Assembly (NCBI RefSeq): GCF_003668875.1
Contig: NZ_RAWM01000104.1
Location: 1-32,674, forward strand
Length of the DNA stretch: 32,674 bases
Source of the DNA: Corallococcus interemptor
GTDB taxonomy: Bacteria > Myxococcota > Myxococcia > Myxococcales > Myxococcaceae
Direction of reading: 5' to 3'
Shown: piece after piece, positions 7,371 to 16,171 of the stretch
How positions within the stretch are numbered: the first letter of the stretch is position 1
Layout of the letters: every line of letters starts with the position of its first letter
Translations under genes and position numbers: made by a program
Notes under the pieces: generated by a model
What the model saw: only the letters and a program-made list of their open reading frames with translations
Database searches by the model: none
Told to the model about the DNA's origin: nothing

Positions 7371-8456
7371 TCAGTACCGGGGGGTGTTCGCCTTGGGCGT
7401 CAGGTTGCTGGGCGGGGCCTGGACTCCGTTCACGCGCAGGCCCGCGTGCATGAAGGTCGGGGCTCCCTGGAGGAAGGCCGCCGGGAAGTTGAGCGTGGGC
7501 TGGGACTCGTCATCCAGCGCCTTCACCTGCTCCGGCGTGAGCTTCACGTCCAGCGCGCCCAGGTTGTTGTCCAGCTGCTCCAGCGTGCGCGCGCCCAGGA
7601 TGGTGGAGGCCACTCCCGGCCGCCCCTGCACCCAGGCCAGGGAGACTCGCGCCACGGAGGTGTTCTGCTCCTTCGCCACGCGCTGGAGCACGTCGATGAG
7701 CCGGTAGGTCTTCTCGTTGAGCGACGCCTCCGCCCACGCGCCCCGGTCCGCCTTCTGCTTGCCCGCGTTCTCCCGCGTGTACTTGCCGCTCAGCACGCCG
7801 CTGCGCAGCGGCGACCACGGCGTCACGCCCAGCCCCAGCTCCCGCGCCATCGGGATGAGCTCGCCCTCCACCGTGCGCTCCAGCAGCGAGTACTCAATCT
7901 GCAACGCCACCAGCGGCGCCCAGCCCCGGAAGAAGGCCGTCACCTGCGCCTGCGCCACCTTCCACGCGGGCGTGTCGGAGAAGCCCACATAGCGGACCTT
8001 GCCGGAGCGCACCAGGTCGTCCAGCGCCCGCATCGTCTCCTCGATGGGCGTGTTCGCGTCCCAGGCGTGCATCCAGTACAGGTCGATGTAGTCCGTCTGC
8101 AGCCGGCGCAGCGACTCATCACACGCCGCCATCACCGACTTGCGGCCCGCGCCGCCGCCGTTCGGATCCCTCTCGAAGAGGTTGCCGAAGAACTTCGTGG
8201 CGATGACCACCCGGTCCCGCTTCGCGGGATGCCTCCCGAGGTGGTCCCCGATGATCTTCTCCGCGTGCCCGAACGTGTACACGTTCGCCGTGTCGATGAA
8301 GTTGCCACCCCGCTCGATGAAGCGGTCCAGGATGGCGTTGGACGTCTCCACGCTGCTGCCCCAGCCCAGGTCCTCGCCGAACGTCATGGCCCCCAGGCAG
8401 AAGGGACTGACGCGCAGGCCGGAGCGGCCCAGGGTGACGTAGTGGTCGAGCGACAT
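7371..8456 (-). CDS. aldo/keto reductase
   Basis: This 361-aa cytosolic protein is an NADPH-dependent aldo/keto reductase. The catalytic tetrad is visible: Asp55 and Tyr60 in NFIDTANVY, Lys88 in VVIATKFF, and His130 in DLYWMHAWD. Later motifs VGFSDTPAWKV, LQIEYSLLER, LGVTPWSPLRSGVLSGKY and a C-terminal cofactor segment (STILGARTLEQLDNNL) match the YajO/Tas-like branch that includes many stress-related carbonyl reductases. The ATG at 8456 begins MSLDHYVTLGRSG, the normal N terminus of the family, and is preceded by a G-rich site; the open frame continues upstream without homology. It stands alone, 217 bp from the next gene on either transcript side; the natural substrate is unknown. Confidence 0.9.
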   Translation of the reverse strand: MSLDHYVTLGRSGLRVSPFCLGAMTFGEDLGWGSSVETSNAILDRFIERGGNFIDTANVYTFGHAEKIIGDHLGRHPAKRDRVVIATKFFGNLFERDPNGGGAGRKSVMAACDESLRRLQTDYIDLYWMHAWDANTPIEETMRALDDLVRSGKVRYVGFSDTPAWKVAQAQVTAFFRGWAPLVALQIEYSLLERTVEGELIPMARELGLGVTPWSPLRSGVLSGKYTRENAGKQKADRGAWAEASLNEKTYRLIDVLQRVAKEQNTSVARVSLAWVQGRPGVASTILGARTLEQLDNNLGALDVKLTPEQVKALDDESQPTLNFPAAFLQGAPTFMHAGLRVNGVQAPPSNLTPKANTPRY

Positions 8457-8594
8457 GGGCGGTTCCCCCCGCGGATGGACAAAGTGCGCGGAGCCAATCC
8501 CGGACACCTCCACCGCGCCAGCCGCCCTCACCCCAGGACGTCCAACGCCAGACATGCTCCCGCGCCCATCCGCTCAACGCAGGACATCCAATGA

Positions 8595-8927
8595 CTAGCG
8601 GTGCGCGTGCTGGCGGTCCGCGTAGTGTTGCAACTGGCGCCGCGCGGCCTCGAAGGCGTCGGTGACGGCCTGGTAGGCATCCGCGTGGGCCGCGAGCTCC
8701 ACCGGTTCGCGGTCCGCGATGATGTTCCTGCCCGGCACGTGCAGCTCCACGCGCACATGGAAGTGATGGCCTTGCGCGTGGTGGCGGTGCGGCTCCTCCA
8801 CCACCACGTTGCAGCCGGTGATGCCGTCGTGGAACTGCTCCAGCTTCTCCGCCTGGTCGCGGATGTGCTCGTTGAGGGTTTCGCTCGTCTCCATGCCCCG
8901 GTAGGTGATTCGCAGTGCGCGCTTCAT
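8595..8927 (-). CDS. HPF/RaiA-family ribosome-associated protein (short form)
   Basis: The 110-aa product has the beta-alpha-beta-beta-beta-alpha pattern of ribosome hibernation factors: LRITYRGMETSETLNEHIRD, then a helix (QAEKLEQF), CNVVVEEPHRHH, FHVRVELHVPGRNII, and a C-terminal helix (AYQAVTDAFEAARRQLQHY). Such proteins bind the 30S decoding region in stationary phase and inactivate or store ribosomes. It lacks the C-terminal dimerisation domain of long HPF. It is unusually rich in histidine (HRHHAQGHHFH near residues 48-58, and HAH at the end). GAGG lies about 6 nt upstream of ATG 8927, which supports this start over the upstream one. Confidence 0.78.
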   Translation of the reverse strand: MKRALRITYRGMETSETLNEHIRDQAEKLEQFHDGITGCNVVVEEPHRHHAQGHHFHVRVELHVPGRNIIADREPVELAAHADAYQAVTDAFEAARRQLQHYADRQHAHR

Positions 8928-9060
8928 CGTCCGCCTCGGGTAGGGCTCCGTGCTCGGGAGCCGGTGTGGATTCAAGGCATTGCATGAGCCCTGCCAGCGT
9001 CCTTCAGGCCCACGAGACACCTATAACGGCCCCCTTTTCACGGGGCATGACGGGACACGC

Positions 9061-9077
9061 GCCCCGGCGCGTGGGGC
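9061..9077 (-). terminator. Short GC hairpin downstream of the S41 peptidase gene
   Basis: GCCCC (9061-9065) and GGGGC (9073-9077) enclose a GC-rich 7-nt loop, just past the stop of the minus-strand peptidase gene. The stem is short and no clear U tract follows, so this is a weak call. Confidence 0.25.
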
Positions 9078-9085
9078 ACGTTGAC

Positions 9086-10495
9086 TCACGGCAGCTTGCG
9101 CAAGCGGGGCAGCAGCTCCGCGACTGGACGCTCCAGGTCCTCCGCGTCCAGGTACACCTGGACGGCGTGCCCCACGCCCTCCACGGGTTCGGCGAAAAAA
9201 TTGCGCTTGTTGGGCACCACCCACGCGAAACCCGTGCGCGGCAGCACGAAGCTCGGCGCGTTGCCGTAGGTGAGGAAGCCTCCCGTGCGCTCGCCCACCA
9301 TCGGGGCGCCCGTGGCGAGGTGCAGCGCGTACGCGCCGCTCTCCCCCGAGGACCCGGAGTTGCGATCCACCAGCACCACGATGCGTCCCGTGAAGGGCGT
9401 CTTCGCGTGGCCCTCCACGCGACCGTTGTCGAACACGGGGCGCGAGGGCTCCGGCTTCACCGGCCACTTCGAACGGATGGCGTCACGTTCGGCCTTCGCC
9501 TCCGGCGTGTCCAGCCGTCCATCCATGGCCTGCCGCTGCACGCGCGAGTTCCATACGAAGCACGGGTAGAAGGCACCGTGCATCCACACCTCTCCGGTTG
9601 AGAACCACGGCCCGCGAACCATCGTGTCCAGCCACTGGTACACGTAGCTGTCGTCGCCGCCGCCGTTGCCCCGGAAGTCGAACACCAGCAGCTTGTGCTT
9701 GCGGTGCTTCGGCGCGTCCGCGACGAACTGGCGCAAGCCGGCCTCCGCTTCCGGTGGTCCGGAGAAGCGGCGGATGGTGATGATGCCCACGTCGCCCTTC
9801 GGCTCGTACGTATAGGTGTCCTTCGGCTCGAACTTCCGGGACGCGTGCACGGGGCGCACCGTGAGCGGCACGGACGTGTCGCCGCACCGGAGCGTCCGCG
9901 CCTCGCCACCGCCTCGGGCGGAGACGGTGAGCCGTTGTCCCCGCGAGCCATCCGGCTTCAGCACCGGCGCCACCCGCAGCGTGTCCGCCTGCGCGCCCTC
10001 CACCGTGTTCGCGTCGCAGGACGTGAGCTGAAGTCCCGGAGGCGCGTCGGCCTGGTACTCGCGGAAGGCGAGCCGGGGCTCCGCGCTCAGCACGCCCAGG
10101 AGGCCGGACGGGCCGAAGTGGTTGTCCGTCAGCGCCTCGCGGATGGCGATGGTCGGCGCGAGCACGCCGTCCTGGAAGGACACGGTGGGCCCGGACGCGG
10201 CCACCTTCGCGCTCCAGTCCTGGAAGAAGGCATCCGGATCAAACGTGCGGTGCGCCAGCAGCTCCGGCCAGCCGGAGTACGTGGTGCGCAGCAGCTGGTG
10301 CAGGAAGCGCACGTCCTCCGCCAGCGCGGCGCTGTCCACGCATGTGTCGGGCGTGGGCTTCGGGCGGCGGAAGGCCTCGTGCAGCAGGGGGCTCTCCGGG
10401 TCGTAGCAGTACGGGGCACCGGTGAGCTGTTGATCCAGGTAGGGGCTGGAGGGGGCCGCCGCCAGCAGGGCGCCCACGAGCAGGGAAAGGGACAT
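9086..10495 (-). CDS. S41-family (C-terminal-processing/tricorn-like) peptidase, secreted
   Basis: The 469-aa protein starts with a short signal peptide (MSLSLLVGALLAAAP). The C-terminal catalytic part has VFDFRGNGGGDDSYVYQWLD (typical S41 glycine-rich strand) and VVLVDRNSGSSGESGAYAL, where Ser383 is the expected nucleophile and Glu385 follows it, as in tricorn/S41 enzymes. A final region (FAWVVPNKRNFF, VQVYLDAEDLERPV) completes the fold. No clear PDZ domain is seen in the middle region. It probably acts outside the cytoplasm on unknown peptides. The downstream gene on this strand is the short HPF; upstream is the DUF2079 membrane protein, 48 nt away, so they may be co-transcribed. Confidence 0.8.
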   Translation of the reverse strand: MSLSLLVGALLAAAPSSPYLDQQLTGAPYCYDPESPLLHEAFRRPKPTPDTCVDSAALAEDVRFLHQLLRTTYSGWPELLAHRTFDPDAFFQDWSAKVAASGPTVSFQDGVLAPTIAIREALTDNHFGPSGLLGVLSAEPRLAFREYQADAPPGLQLTSCDANTVEGAQADTLRVAPVLKPDGSRGQRLTVSARGGGEARTLRCGDTSVPLTVRPVHASRKFEPKDTYTYEPKGDVGIITIRRFSGPPEAEAGLRQFVADAPKHRKHKLLVFDFRGNGGGDDSYVYQWLDTMVRGPWFSTGEVWMHGAFYPCFVWNSRVQRQAMDGRLDTPEAKAERDAIRSKWPVKPEPSRPVFDNGRVEGHAKTPFTGRIVVLVDRNSGSSGESGAYALHLATGAPMVGERTGGFLTYGNAPSFVLPRTGFAWVVPNKRNFFAEPVEGVGHAVQVYLDAEDLERPVAELLPRLRKLP

Positions 10496-10543
10496 GCCCC
10501 TTCTTACGGCACGCTCCGCCAGGTCATTGCCTGTGCGCGGACG

Positions 10544-11962
10544 TCAGCGACTCGCGGTGAAGCGGCCTCGCGCGAGGAAGACGTGTGCATCGTCGATGAG
10601 CACCTGCGTGTCCGGCCCGGAGCGCCATGCACTGACGAGCTCCTCCATGCGCCCGGCCGGCAGCGGCCAGACGCTGCCGGCGGGAGGCTTCTCCACCAGC
10701 ACCCAGTCATAGACGAGGTCGTCGGACTGGGGCCCGCCCACCGCGTAGGCCTCGTCCCGTGCCCCCACCTCCGCCACGAGGTTCCCCTCCAGCAACACGC
10801 GTCCGCCAGGGTTCGCGGCGAGGACGTCCAGCGCGTGCCGCACGCTCGCGAGCCGCGGGCCCGTGGCCGGACAGTGCGCGGGGAAGGCCTCCGGCGTCGC
10901 GAGGGTGCGCCACGCGGCGCGCACGGTGTTGTCGTTGGTCGTGAAGAGCAGGAGCCCGGTCGTCACCAGCACCCAGGCGGGAGGGCGATGCAGGCGCAGG
11001 AGCGGAAGGAAGACCATGGCGACGGCTGCCATGAGGGGCGCGCCGTACTGGAAGCGCCACGCCATGCCCGTGAAGCGGATGGCCAGCATGGGCAGGAGCA
11101 GCGCCAGCCACAGCGGATCCGGCCTCCACTTGCGGCGCCATCCCCAGAGGGCCAGGGGGACGAAGGCCACCAGCAGCGTGCCGACGCGCGAGAGCTGCTT
11201 TCCGGCCAGCCGATCACCCAGGTACGCGCCCCACCCCTGCCCCGGCTCCGGAAGCAGCCGGGTGGTGTAGTTCACCGTCTGCCCCAGGAACCCCGAGCGC
11301 CCCACGAACACGAACGCGAGCCACGCCGCCGACAGCGCGAACACCGCCAGCGCGGCCCGGCGCTCACCGCGCAGCCAGAGGCCTCCGGCGAGCATGAGGC
11401 CCACGAAGGGGAACTCCTCCTTGCACGCGAACAGCAGCACCAGCACGGCCAGCATCCACCCCGTGCGCTTGAGGCCGTACACCACCGCGAGCCACGTCCA
11501 CGGGAGCATGGCCCACGTGGTGGGGTGGATGGGGAAGGTGAGCGCGGCCGTCGTGCCGGGGTTGAACAGGAGCAACGCGCCCAGGAGCGCGGTGGAGGCC
11601 CGGTCCAGCTGTCCCTTCGCCTGGAGCCACACGAGCGGCGCGAGCGACAGCAGGACGAAGGCCCCTTCCGCCACGAGCCCCGCCCACTTCGCGGGCAGCA
11701 CCATCACCAGCGGCCGGGCCAGCCACAGCACCGGGTCGAAGTGGTCCGCGAAGATGTGGACCTGCCGGATGCTGAGCCAGGGGTTCGGGTCCTGGAGGGA
11801 CAGCCGCGCCAGGGCCTGGGTGTAGATGCCCAGGTCATAGCTCGCGAAGCACAGGCGCGCGGCCTGGAGCCACACCGGAATCACCACCAGGCCCAGCCAC
11901 AGCAGCACCAGGCCCGGCAGCACGAGCAGGCTCCCCCAACGCTGTCGGACAGGCTCGGTCAT
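10544..11962 (-). CDS. DUF2079 multi-spanning membrane protein (GT-C-like)
   Basis: This 472-aa protein has about nine to ten hydrophobic segments; the first starts around residue 12 (LLVLPGLVLLWLGLVVIPVWL). The DUF2079 landmarks are present: SYDLGIYTQALARL, then IRQVHIFADHFDPVLWLARPL. DUF2079 proteins resemble GT-C glycosyltransferases, and the early acidic residues (Asp in SYDLGI, Asp in FADHFDP) sit where such enzymes carry catalytic acids. A soluble C-terminal part (about 360-472) follows. A role in glycan or lipid glycosylation is an inference; the acceptor is unknown. Confidence 0.75.
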   Translation of the reverse strand: MTEPVRQRWGSLLVLPGLVLLWLGLVVIPVWLQAARLCFASYDLGIYTQALARLSLQDPNPWLSIRQVHIFADHFDPVLWLARPLVMVLPAKWAGLVAEGAFVLLSLAPLVWLQAKGQLDRASTALLGALLLFNPGTTAALTFPIHPTTWAMLPWTWLAVVYGLKRTGWMLAVLVLLFACKEEFPFVGLMLAGGLWLRGERRAALAVFALSAAWLAFVFVGRSGFLGQTVNYTTRLLPEPGQGWGAYLGDRLAGKQLSRVGTLLVAFVPLALWGWRRKWRPDPLWLALLLPMLAIRFTGMAWRFQYGAPLMAAVAMVFLPLLRLHRPPAWVLVTTGLLLFTTNDNTVRAAWRTLATPEAFPAHCPATGPRLASVRHALDVLAANPGGRVLLEGNLVAEVGARDEAYAVGGPQSDDLVYDWVLVEKPPAGSVWPLPAGRMEELVSAWRSGPDTQVLIDDAHVFLARGRFTASR

Positions 11963-12020
11963 CGCGGACGCGCGGCGTTGTAGCGCGCTTCCGCTGGAGA
12001 GGCGATGGGTTCAGCGATTC

Positions 12021-12647
12021 TCAACTCGGCGACGGGATGGGAGCGCGGCCGGGCTCCACGACCTGCGGCCCGCGACCCGGCAGCTGCACGCCGTCGTCGG
12101 ATTGCCGTTCCTGCTCCTTGTGCAGCAGGTGCGCCTGCGCGCGGGTGCGGTGCAGCCCTTCGCCCAGCAGCTCATAGGCCCGGTGCAGGAAGAAGGACGC
12201 GCCGCTCAGGGCGAAGATGGAGGCCACGAAGCGCGTCTGCCGGGGACGCACCGTGGCGGAGATGAGGAAGGACGCGGCCACCCACGGGCTCAGGCAGAAG
12301 GGGCAGTCCAGCAGCTCGCCCATCACGCGGCGGAACCCCGTGCCCCGGGCCTGCTCGCTCACCTCGCCCGCGCTGGCGTTGCTCTTGAAGCGCGTGAACG
12401 GCGCGCGCACCACCGCCGTGACCTTGTCCGCCGCCACCACCCGCGTGACGACGTGCGTGGCGGCCCCGAACAGCGCCAGGTCGGCGCCGCTGAAGCGCTC
12501 CGGGAGGCTCCGCCCCGACGCGCCCATCCAGCCCAGGAAGCCCAGCACGGTCGTGCTGAAGGTCCCCAGCAGGACGCCATACGAGCCCAGCGGGTGGATC
12601 TCCGAGTCATACCCTTCGAACGGTCCCGTCTCCTGAAGCGCTTTCAT
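12021..12647 (-). CDS. DUF1360-domain membrane protein
   Basis: The 208-aa protein matches DUF1360: hydrophobic stretch YGVLLGTFSTTVLGFLGWMG, then LALFGAATHVVTRVVAADKVTAVVRAPFTRF, and the Cys-containing motif ELLDCPFCLSPWVAASFL followed by a further membrane segment and a polar tail of about 50 residues. The D-C-P-F-C-L-S-P-W motif is the family's signature; its function is not established. ATG 12647 is chosen for a GGAGG about 10 nt upstream; an upstream ATG at 12683 is possible. It lies 95 nt after the alcohol dehydrogenase stop, on the same strand. Confidence 0.72.
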   Translation of the reverse strand: MKALQETGPFEGYDSEIHPLGSYGVLLGTFSTTVLGFLGWMGASGRSLPERFSGADLALFGAATHVVTRVVAADKVTAVVRAPFTRFKSNASAGEVSEQARGTGFRRVMGELLDCPFCLSPWVAASFLISATVRPRQTRFVASIFALSGASFFLHRAYELLGEGLHRTRAQAHLLHKEQERQSDDGVQLPGRGPQVVEPGRAPIPSPS

Positions 12648-12742
12648 GAGGTGCACAGCCTCCGTGCCGCGAAAGCTGTGCATTCCCCCGGGTCCGAAGC
12701 ATCCAGGCGGACAGGCGCGCGGGCACCCGCTCCAGTGGGGCC

Positions 12743-13750
12743 CTACTCCGCCGCCGCCATGTCCAGCACCGCGGCCCCTCGCACGCGGCCCTCGCGCAGG
12801 GCCTGGAGCGCTTCGTTCGCCTGGGACAGGGGAAACACCCGCACCTGCGTGCGCACGGGCACGCGCGGCGCCAGCGCCAGGAAGTCCATCGCGTCCTGCC
12901 GCGTGAGGTTCGCCACCGAGCGCACCCCGCGCTCCTCCCACAGCAACGAATAGGGGAACGACGGGATGTCACTCATGTGGATGCCGCCGCACACCACCAC
13001 CCCGCCCTTGTCCACGGCCTTCAGCGCGGCGGGCACCAGCGCGCCCACGGGCGCGAAGAGGATGGCCGCGTCCAGCGGCTCCGGCGGCGGCGTGTCCGAG
13101 CCTCCCGCCCACACCGCGCCCAGCTCGCGCGCGAAGGCCTGTCCCTTGGCGTCGCCTTCACGCGTGAAGGCATGCACGCGGCGCCCCTGGTGCCGGGCCA
13201 CCTGGATGAGGATGTGCGCGGCGGCCCCAAAGCCATACAGCCCCAGCCGGGCGCCCTCCCCCGCCATGCGCAGGCTGCGAAAGCCGATGAGCCCCGCGCA
13301 CATCAGCGGCGCGGCCTCCGCGTCGGCGTACGACGGCGGCAGCGGGAAGCAGAAGCGCGCATCCGCGACGGTGTACTCGGCGAAGCCTCCGTCAAGGTCG
13401 TAGCCGGTGAAGCGCGCCGTGTCGCAGAGGTTCTCCCGGCCGGAGCGGCAGAAGCGGCACTGCCCGCAGCTCCACCCCAGCCACGGCACGCCCACCCGCA
13501 GCCCGGGGGCCAGGCCCTCCACGCGCGCGCCCGCCGCCACCACCGTGGCCACGATTTCGTGGCCCGGCACCAGCGGCAGCTTCGGGCGCGTCAGCTCTCC
13601 GTCCACCACGTGCAGGTCCGTGCGGCAGACCGCGCAGGCGTGCACCTTCAGCAGCACCTGCTCCGGTCCGGGCTCCGGGATGGGCCGCGCCTCCAGCCGC
13701 AGGCGCTGTCCGGGTGCGTGGAGCACCATCGCCCGCATGGTCCCTGACAT
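12743..13750 (-). CDS. zinc-dependent alcohol dehydrogenase (MDR family)
   Basis: This 335-aa protein is a medium-chain zinc alcohol dehydrogenase. Catalytic-zinc ligands are Cys42 (CAVCRTDLH), the His64-Glu65 pair (PGHEIVATV) and Cys151 (LMCAGLIGFRSL). The structural zinc site has four cysteines at 95, 98, 101 and 109 (CGQCRFCRSGRENLC). The nucleotide fold contains LGLYGFGAAAH. The segment TGYDLDGGFAEYTVADARF is typical of the AdhA-like branch that oxidises primary alcohols or reduces aldehydes with NAD(P). It lies 52 nt after the head-GIN lipoprotein gene on the same strand, but a small hairpin separates them. Confidence 0.9.
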   Translation of the reverse strand: MSGTMRAMVLHAPGQRLRLEARPIPEPGPEQVLLKVHACAVCRTDLHVVDGELTRPKLPLVPGHEIVATVVAAGARVEGLAPGLRVGVPWLGWSCGQCRFCRSGRENLCDTARFTGYDLDGGFAEYTVADARFCFPLPPSYADAEAAPLMCAGLIGFRSLRMAGEGARLGLYGFGAAAHILIQVARHQGRRVHAFTREGDAKGQAFARELGAVWAGGSDTPPPEPLDAAILFAPVGALVPAALKAVDKGGVVVCGGIHMSDIPSFPYSLLWEERGVRSVANLTRQDAMDFLALAPRVPVRTQVRVFPLSQANEALQALREGRVRGAAVLDMAAAE

Positions 13751-13767
13751 GGCCCGCCTGCCTCCCC

Positions 13768-13786
13768 ACCCGCGTCATCCGCGGGT
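13768..13786 (-). terminator. Short hairpin between lipoprotein and alcohol dehydrogenase genes
   Basis: ACCCGCG (13768-13774) and CGCGGGT (13780-13786) form a perfect 7-bp stem with a TCATC loop between the two minus-strand genes. No U tract follows, so it may be a weak terminator or attenuator, or only a chance structure. Confidence 0.3.
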
Positions 13787-13802
13787 GTCGAGGACAAGCT
13801 AG

Positions 13803-14645
13803 TCAGTGCCAGATGACGCGGCCGCTGCCGTTGACCCGCAGCTGCGTGGACTGCGCGTGACCGTACAGGTCCACGTTCCCGGACGAGTCGATGACGACGG
13901 CCGCCCCGCCTCCGTCCACGTACGCGGCGGCAGGCCCCGCGCTGCTCGACGTGATGTTCACGTCCACGGCCTTGAGTCCCGGCGCCCCCAGTCCACCGCT
14001 GCCGTCCAGCCAGGCGTCGAGCCGGTTGGTGACGCCCGTGAGCGTCATGAAGCCGGAGCCGTCCATCCGGGCGCGCACCTGCTTCGCGGACCCCGCGAAC
14101 TTCAGGTCGCCGGAGCCGGACAGCGACAGGTCCACCCACTCGGCCAGGCCCTCGCCGGCCGCGCACAGCTCCATGTTCCCGGAGCCGCTGAGCTTCGCGT
14201 CCAGGGTGCGCACGCCGCCGCAGAAGCTCAGCGAGCCGGAGCCCTTCGCCACGAGCCTCACGTCCTCCTTCACCCCCTCGAAGCCCTCCACGCGCAGCGA
14301 GCCGGAGCCGTCCTGCGTCGCGCCCACCATGCGCGGCACGCGGATCTCCACGCGCGCCGGCCCCTGGGGCGCGAACGCGCCGTCCGTCTCGATGACCAGC
14401 GTGCTGCCGGGCGACACGAAGGTGCGCACGCGGGACTGGAGGTTCGCATCCAGCGTGACCTTCACCTCCGGCGCCTCGCCCTCGCGCACCACCACCTCCA
14501 GCGAGCCGCGGTTCTCCACGGTGGTGAAGTCCGTCACCGCGCGCGACTCCGTGACGCTGTTGCCGTCGCCGTGCGTCTCATCCGTGAAGTAGCAGCCGGA
14601 CAGCAGTCCCGCCGCGAGCGCGGCCCTACCCAAATGCTTCCACAT
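13803..14645 (-). CDS. head-GIN-domain (DUF2807) lipoprotein
   Basis: The 280-aa protein begins with a lipoprotein signal (MWKHLGRAALAAGLLSGC, lipobox LLSGC, Cys18). The rest is a beta-helical GIN domain: it opens with VTDFTTVENRGSLEVVVREGEAPEVKVTLD and then repeats strands with SGSG/DGSG turns (DGSGSLRV, KGSGSLSF, SGSGNMEL, SGSGDLKF, DGSGFMTL). That pattern is diagnostic of DUF2807 proteins, which occur as surface or periplasmic proteins of unknown function. It starts 33 nt after the surface-repeat protein (14679-16046), so the two are probably one operon with linked envelope roles. Confidence 0.85.
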   Translation of the reverse strand: MWKHLGRAALAAGLLSGCYFTDETHGDGNSVTESRAVTDFTTVENRGSLEVVVREGEAPEVKVTLDANLQSRVRTFVSPGSTLVIETDGAFAPQGPARVEIRVPRMVGATQDGSGSLRVEGFEGVKEDVRLVAKGSGSLSFCGGVRTLDAKLSGSGNMELCAAGEGLAEWVDLSLSGSGDLKFAGSAKQVRARMDGSGFMTLTGVTNRLDAWLDGSGGLGAPGLKAVDVNITSSSAGPAAAYVDGGGAAVVIDSSGNVDLYGHAQSTQLRVNGSGRVIWH

Positions 14646-14678
14646 GGTCCCCTCCCGAACTTCGAATCGAATGCCGTG

Positions 14679-16046
14679 TCAGATCTGCACGCCCAGCAGG
14701 ACGCCCGGCCACACGCGCACCGTGGTGCGTCCGCTGTCGGAGACGCTGCGCCACTCCGGCCCGATGCCCAGCTCTTCCCAGCGGTCCCCGTTGTCCCAGG
14801 TCACGAGCGTGTTGCCGGTGACGCCGCCGATGAGCGCGAACCGCTTCGCCACCTGCCAGCCCGCCACCAGCCGCAACTGTCCCAGCACGTTCAGGCCGTC
14901 GCCATCGCGAAAGAGGTTGTCCGTGTGGACGCCGCTGCCAATGACATCCAGGTCGAAGAACAATGGCCCCGCGGGGATGTGAGCGCCAAAGCCCAGGCCT
15001 CCCACGTAGCGGCGGCGGTGCGTGTCCGTGCCCGGGTTGAAGCCCAGCGTCAGCAGCGTGTGGAAGTGCCGTCCACCGAACTTCGCCGCGACGTTGGTGT
15101 ACGCGATGTCACTGGCCCACAGCTGCAGGTTCGCCTGGCCGTTGCCAATGAAGCTGAGCAGGCCCAGCGCCTCGCCCTGGGACTCGCGCGCCACGTTGAG
15201 CAACCCCAGCTGGAGTCCGTCCACCTTGCCCGCGACGTTGATGAGCCCCACCTGCGCGCCGGACACGTCCCCGCCCACGTTGAGCAGCGACAGCTGCGCG
15301 CCCTGCATCTGGCCCGCGTAGTTGAACCCGGATGAGGCCTGGAGGCCCGACATCGTCGAGGCGATGTTCGCGCCCGCCGCGAACTGCGCGCCCTTGAACT
15401 GAGCGGCCGCGATGTTCGCGCCCACGGAGAACTGGCCGCCCACGCCGCCGGAGCCCGCGATGTTCGCGCCCACGGAGAACTGTCCGCCGGACAGTTCGCC
15501 CCCCGCCACGTTGCCGCCCACCGCGAGCTGGCCGGCCACCGCCGAGCCCTTCGCCACGTTGAGGCCCACCGCGGCCTGGAGGCCTTCCAGCTCGCCCGTG
15601 ACGATGTTGCCGCCCACGGCGAACTGCGCACCGGACGCGGTGCCGCGCACCACGTTGGCCCCGAGCGTGAGCTGCGCGCCGGACAGGCTCTCCCCCACCC
15701 AGTTCGCGCCCAGCGACAGGGCCGCGCCGTCCACGCGCTTCGCGTGCGTCGCGATGGCCCCCAGCGCGAACGTGGTCACCAGCCGGTCCGTGGCCGTGCC
15801 CGCGGTGCTCACGTGCGGCAGGGCCATCAGCACCGCCGGGACGTGGATCTCCTCCGGGTCCGAGCGCTGCTGGGCCACGGTGGCCTCCACGGGCCGCGCG
15901 GCCTCACCGCCCGTCGCGGCCTCCACCAGGGGCGCGGGCGACAGCGCCGCGACCGGAACCGCGATGGCGGCTCCCTCCACCTGCTCCTCGGCCCCCGCCA
16001 CCCCCGCGACCATCAGCCCGACACACACCGCGACGCTGCGCTTCAT
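14679..16046 (-). CDS. LA_2272-like surface-repeat exported protein
   Basis: This 455-aa protein has a signal peptide (MKRSVAVCVGLMVAGVAGAEE). A long tandem-repeat block (about residues 110-285) follows, in which units of about 16 residues keep a G-x-x-x-G-A-Q-x-x-x-G-x-N-I pattern (for example GAQLTLGANVVRG, GAQFAVGGNIVTG, GGQFSVGANIAGS, GLQLGLLNVARES). The C-terminal part (about 310-455) has alternating strands (HFHTLLTLGFNPG, RYVGGLGFGAHIPAG, GQLRLVAGWQVAKRFALIGG), consistent with an outer-membrane barrel or surface beta-structure. The repeats resemble those of LA_2272-type surface-repeat proteins named from Leptospira. The start is fixed by GAGGAAGG and the signal peptide. The function is unknown, and the family name is my best match from memory. 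Confidence 0.65.
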   Translation of the reverse strand: MKRSVAVCVGLMVAGVAGAEEQVEGAAIAVPVAALSPAPLVEAATGGEAARPVEATVAQQRSDPEEIHVPAVLMALPHVSTAGTATDRLVTTFALGAIATHAKRVDGAALSLGANWVGESLSGAQLTLGANVVRGTASGAQFAVGGNIVTGELEGLQAAVGLNVAKGSAVAGQLAVGGNVAGGELSGGQFSVGANIAGSGGVGGQFSVGANIAAAQFKGAQFAAGANIASTMSGLQASSGFNYAGQMQGAQLSLLNVGGDVSGAQVGLINVAGKVDGLQLGLLNVARESQGEALGLLSFIGNGQANLQLWASDIAYTNVAAKFGGRHFHTLLTLGFNPGTDTHRRRYVGGLGFGAHIPAGPLFFDLDVIGSGVHTDNLFRDGDGLNVLGQLRLVAGWQVAKRFALIGGVTGNTLVTWDNGDRWEELGIGPEWRSVSDSGRTTVRVWPGVLLGVQI

Positions 16047-16171
16047 CGCCTGGACCTTCCTCAAAAGGGATTCGGCGAAGGGAACACCGGTCGCTTCCAG
16101 AACTGTCACCTGCCCGTCTTCACCTCGCACGAAGCCCGGTGTCCGGCGCTCCCGGCCGCTACGCTTCCCCC

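Noticed and set aside
9695-11983. A 762-codon plus-strand open frame across the peptidase and DUF2079 genes
   Set aside because: It spans two genes and an intergenic gap on the other strand, and is rich in Arg, His and Gln as shadows are.
15300-15720. Tandem short repeats that could look like a CRISPR array
   Set aside because: The repeats are in frame, degenerate at DNA level and code for the surface-repeat protein; there are no unique spacers of regular length.
16139-16171. GTG start 33 nt upstream for the Tat-exported reductase
   Set aside because: It adds eleven residues before a normal Tat signal and has no better ribosome binding site.
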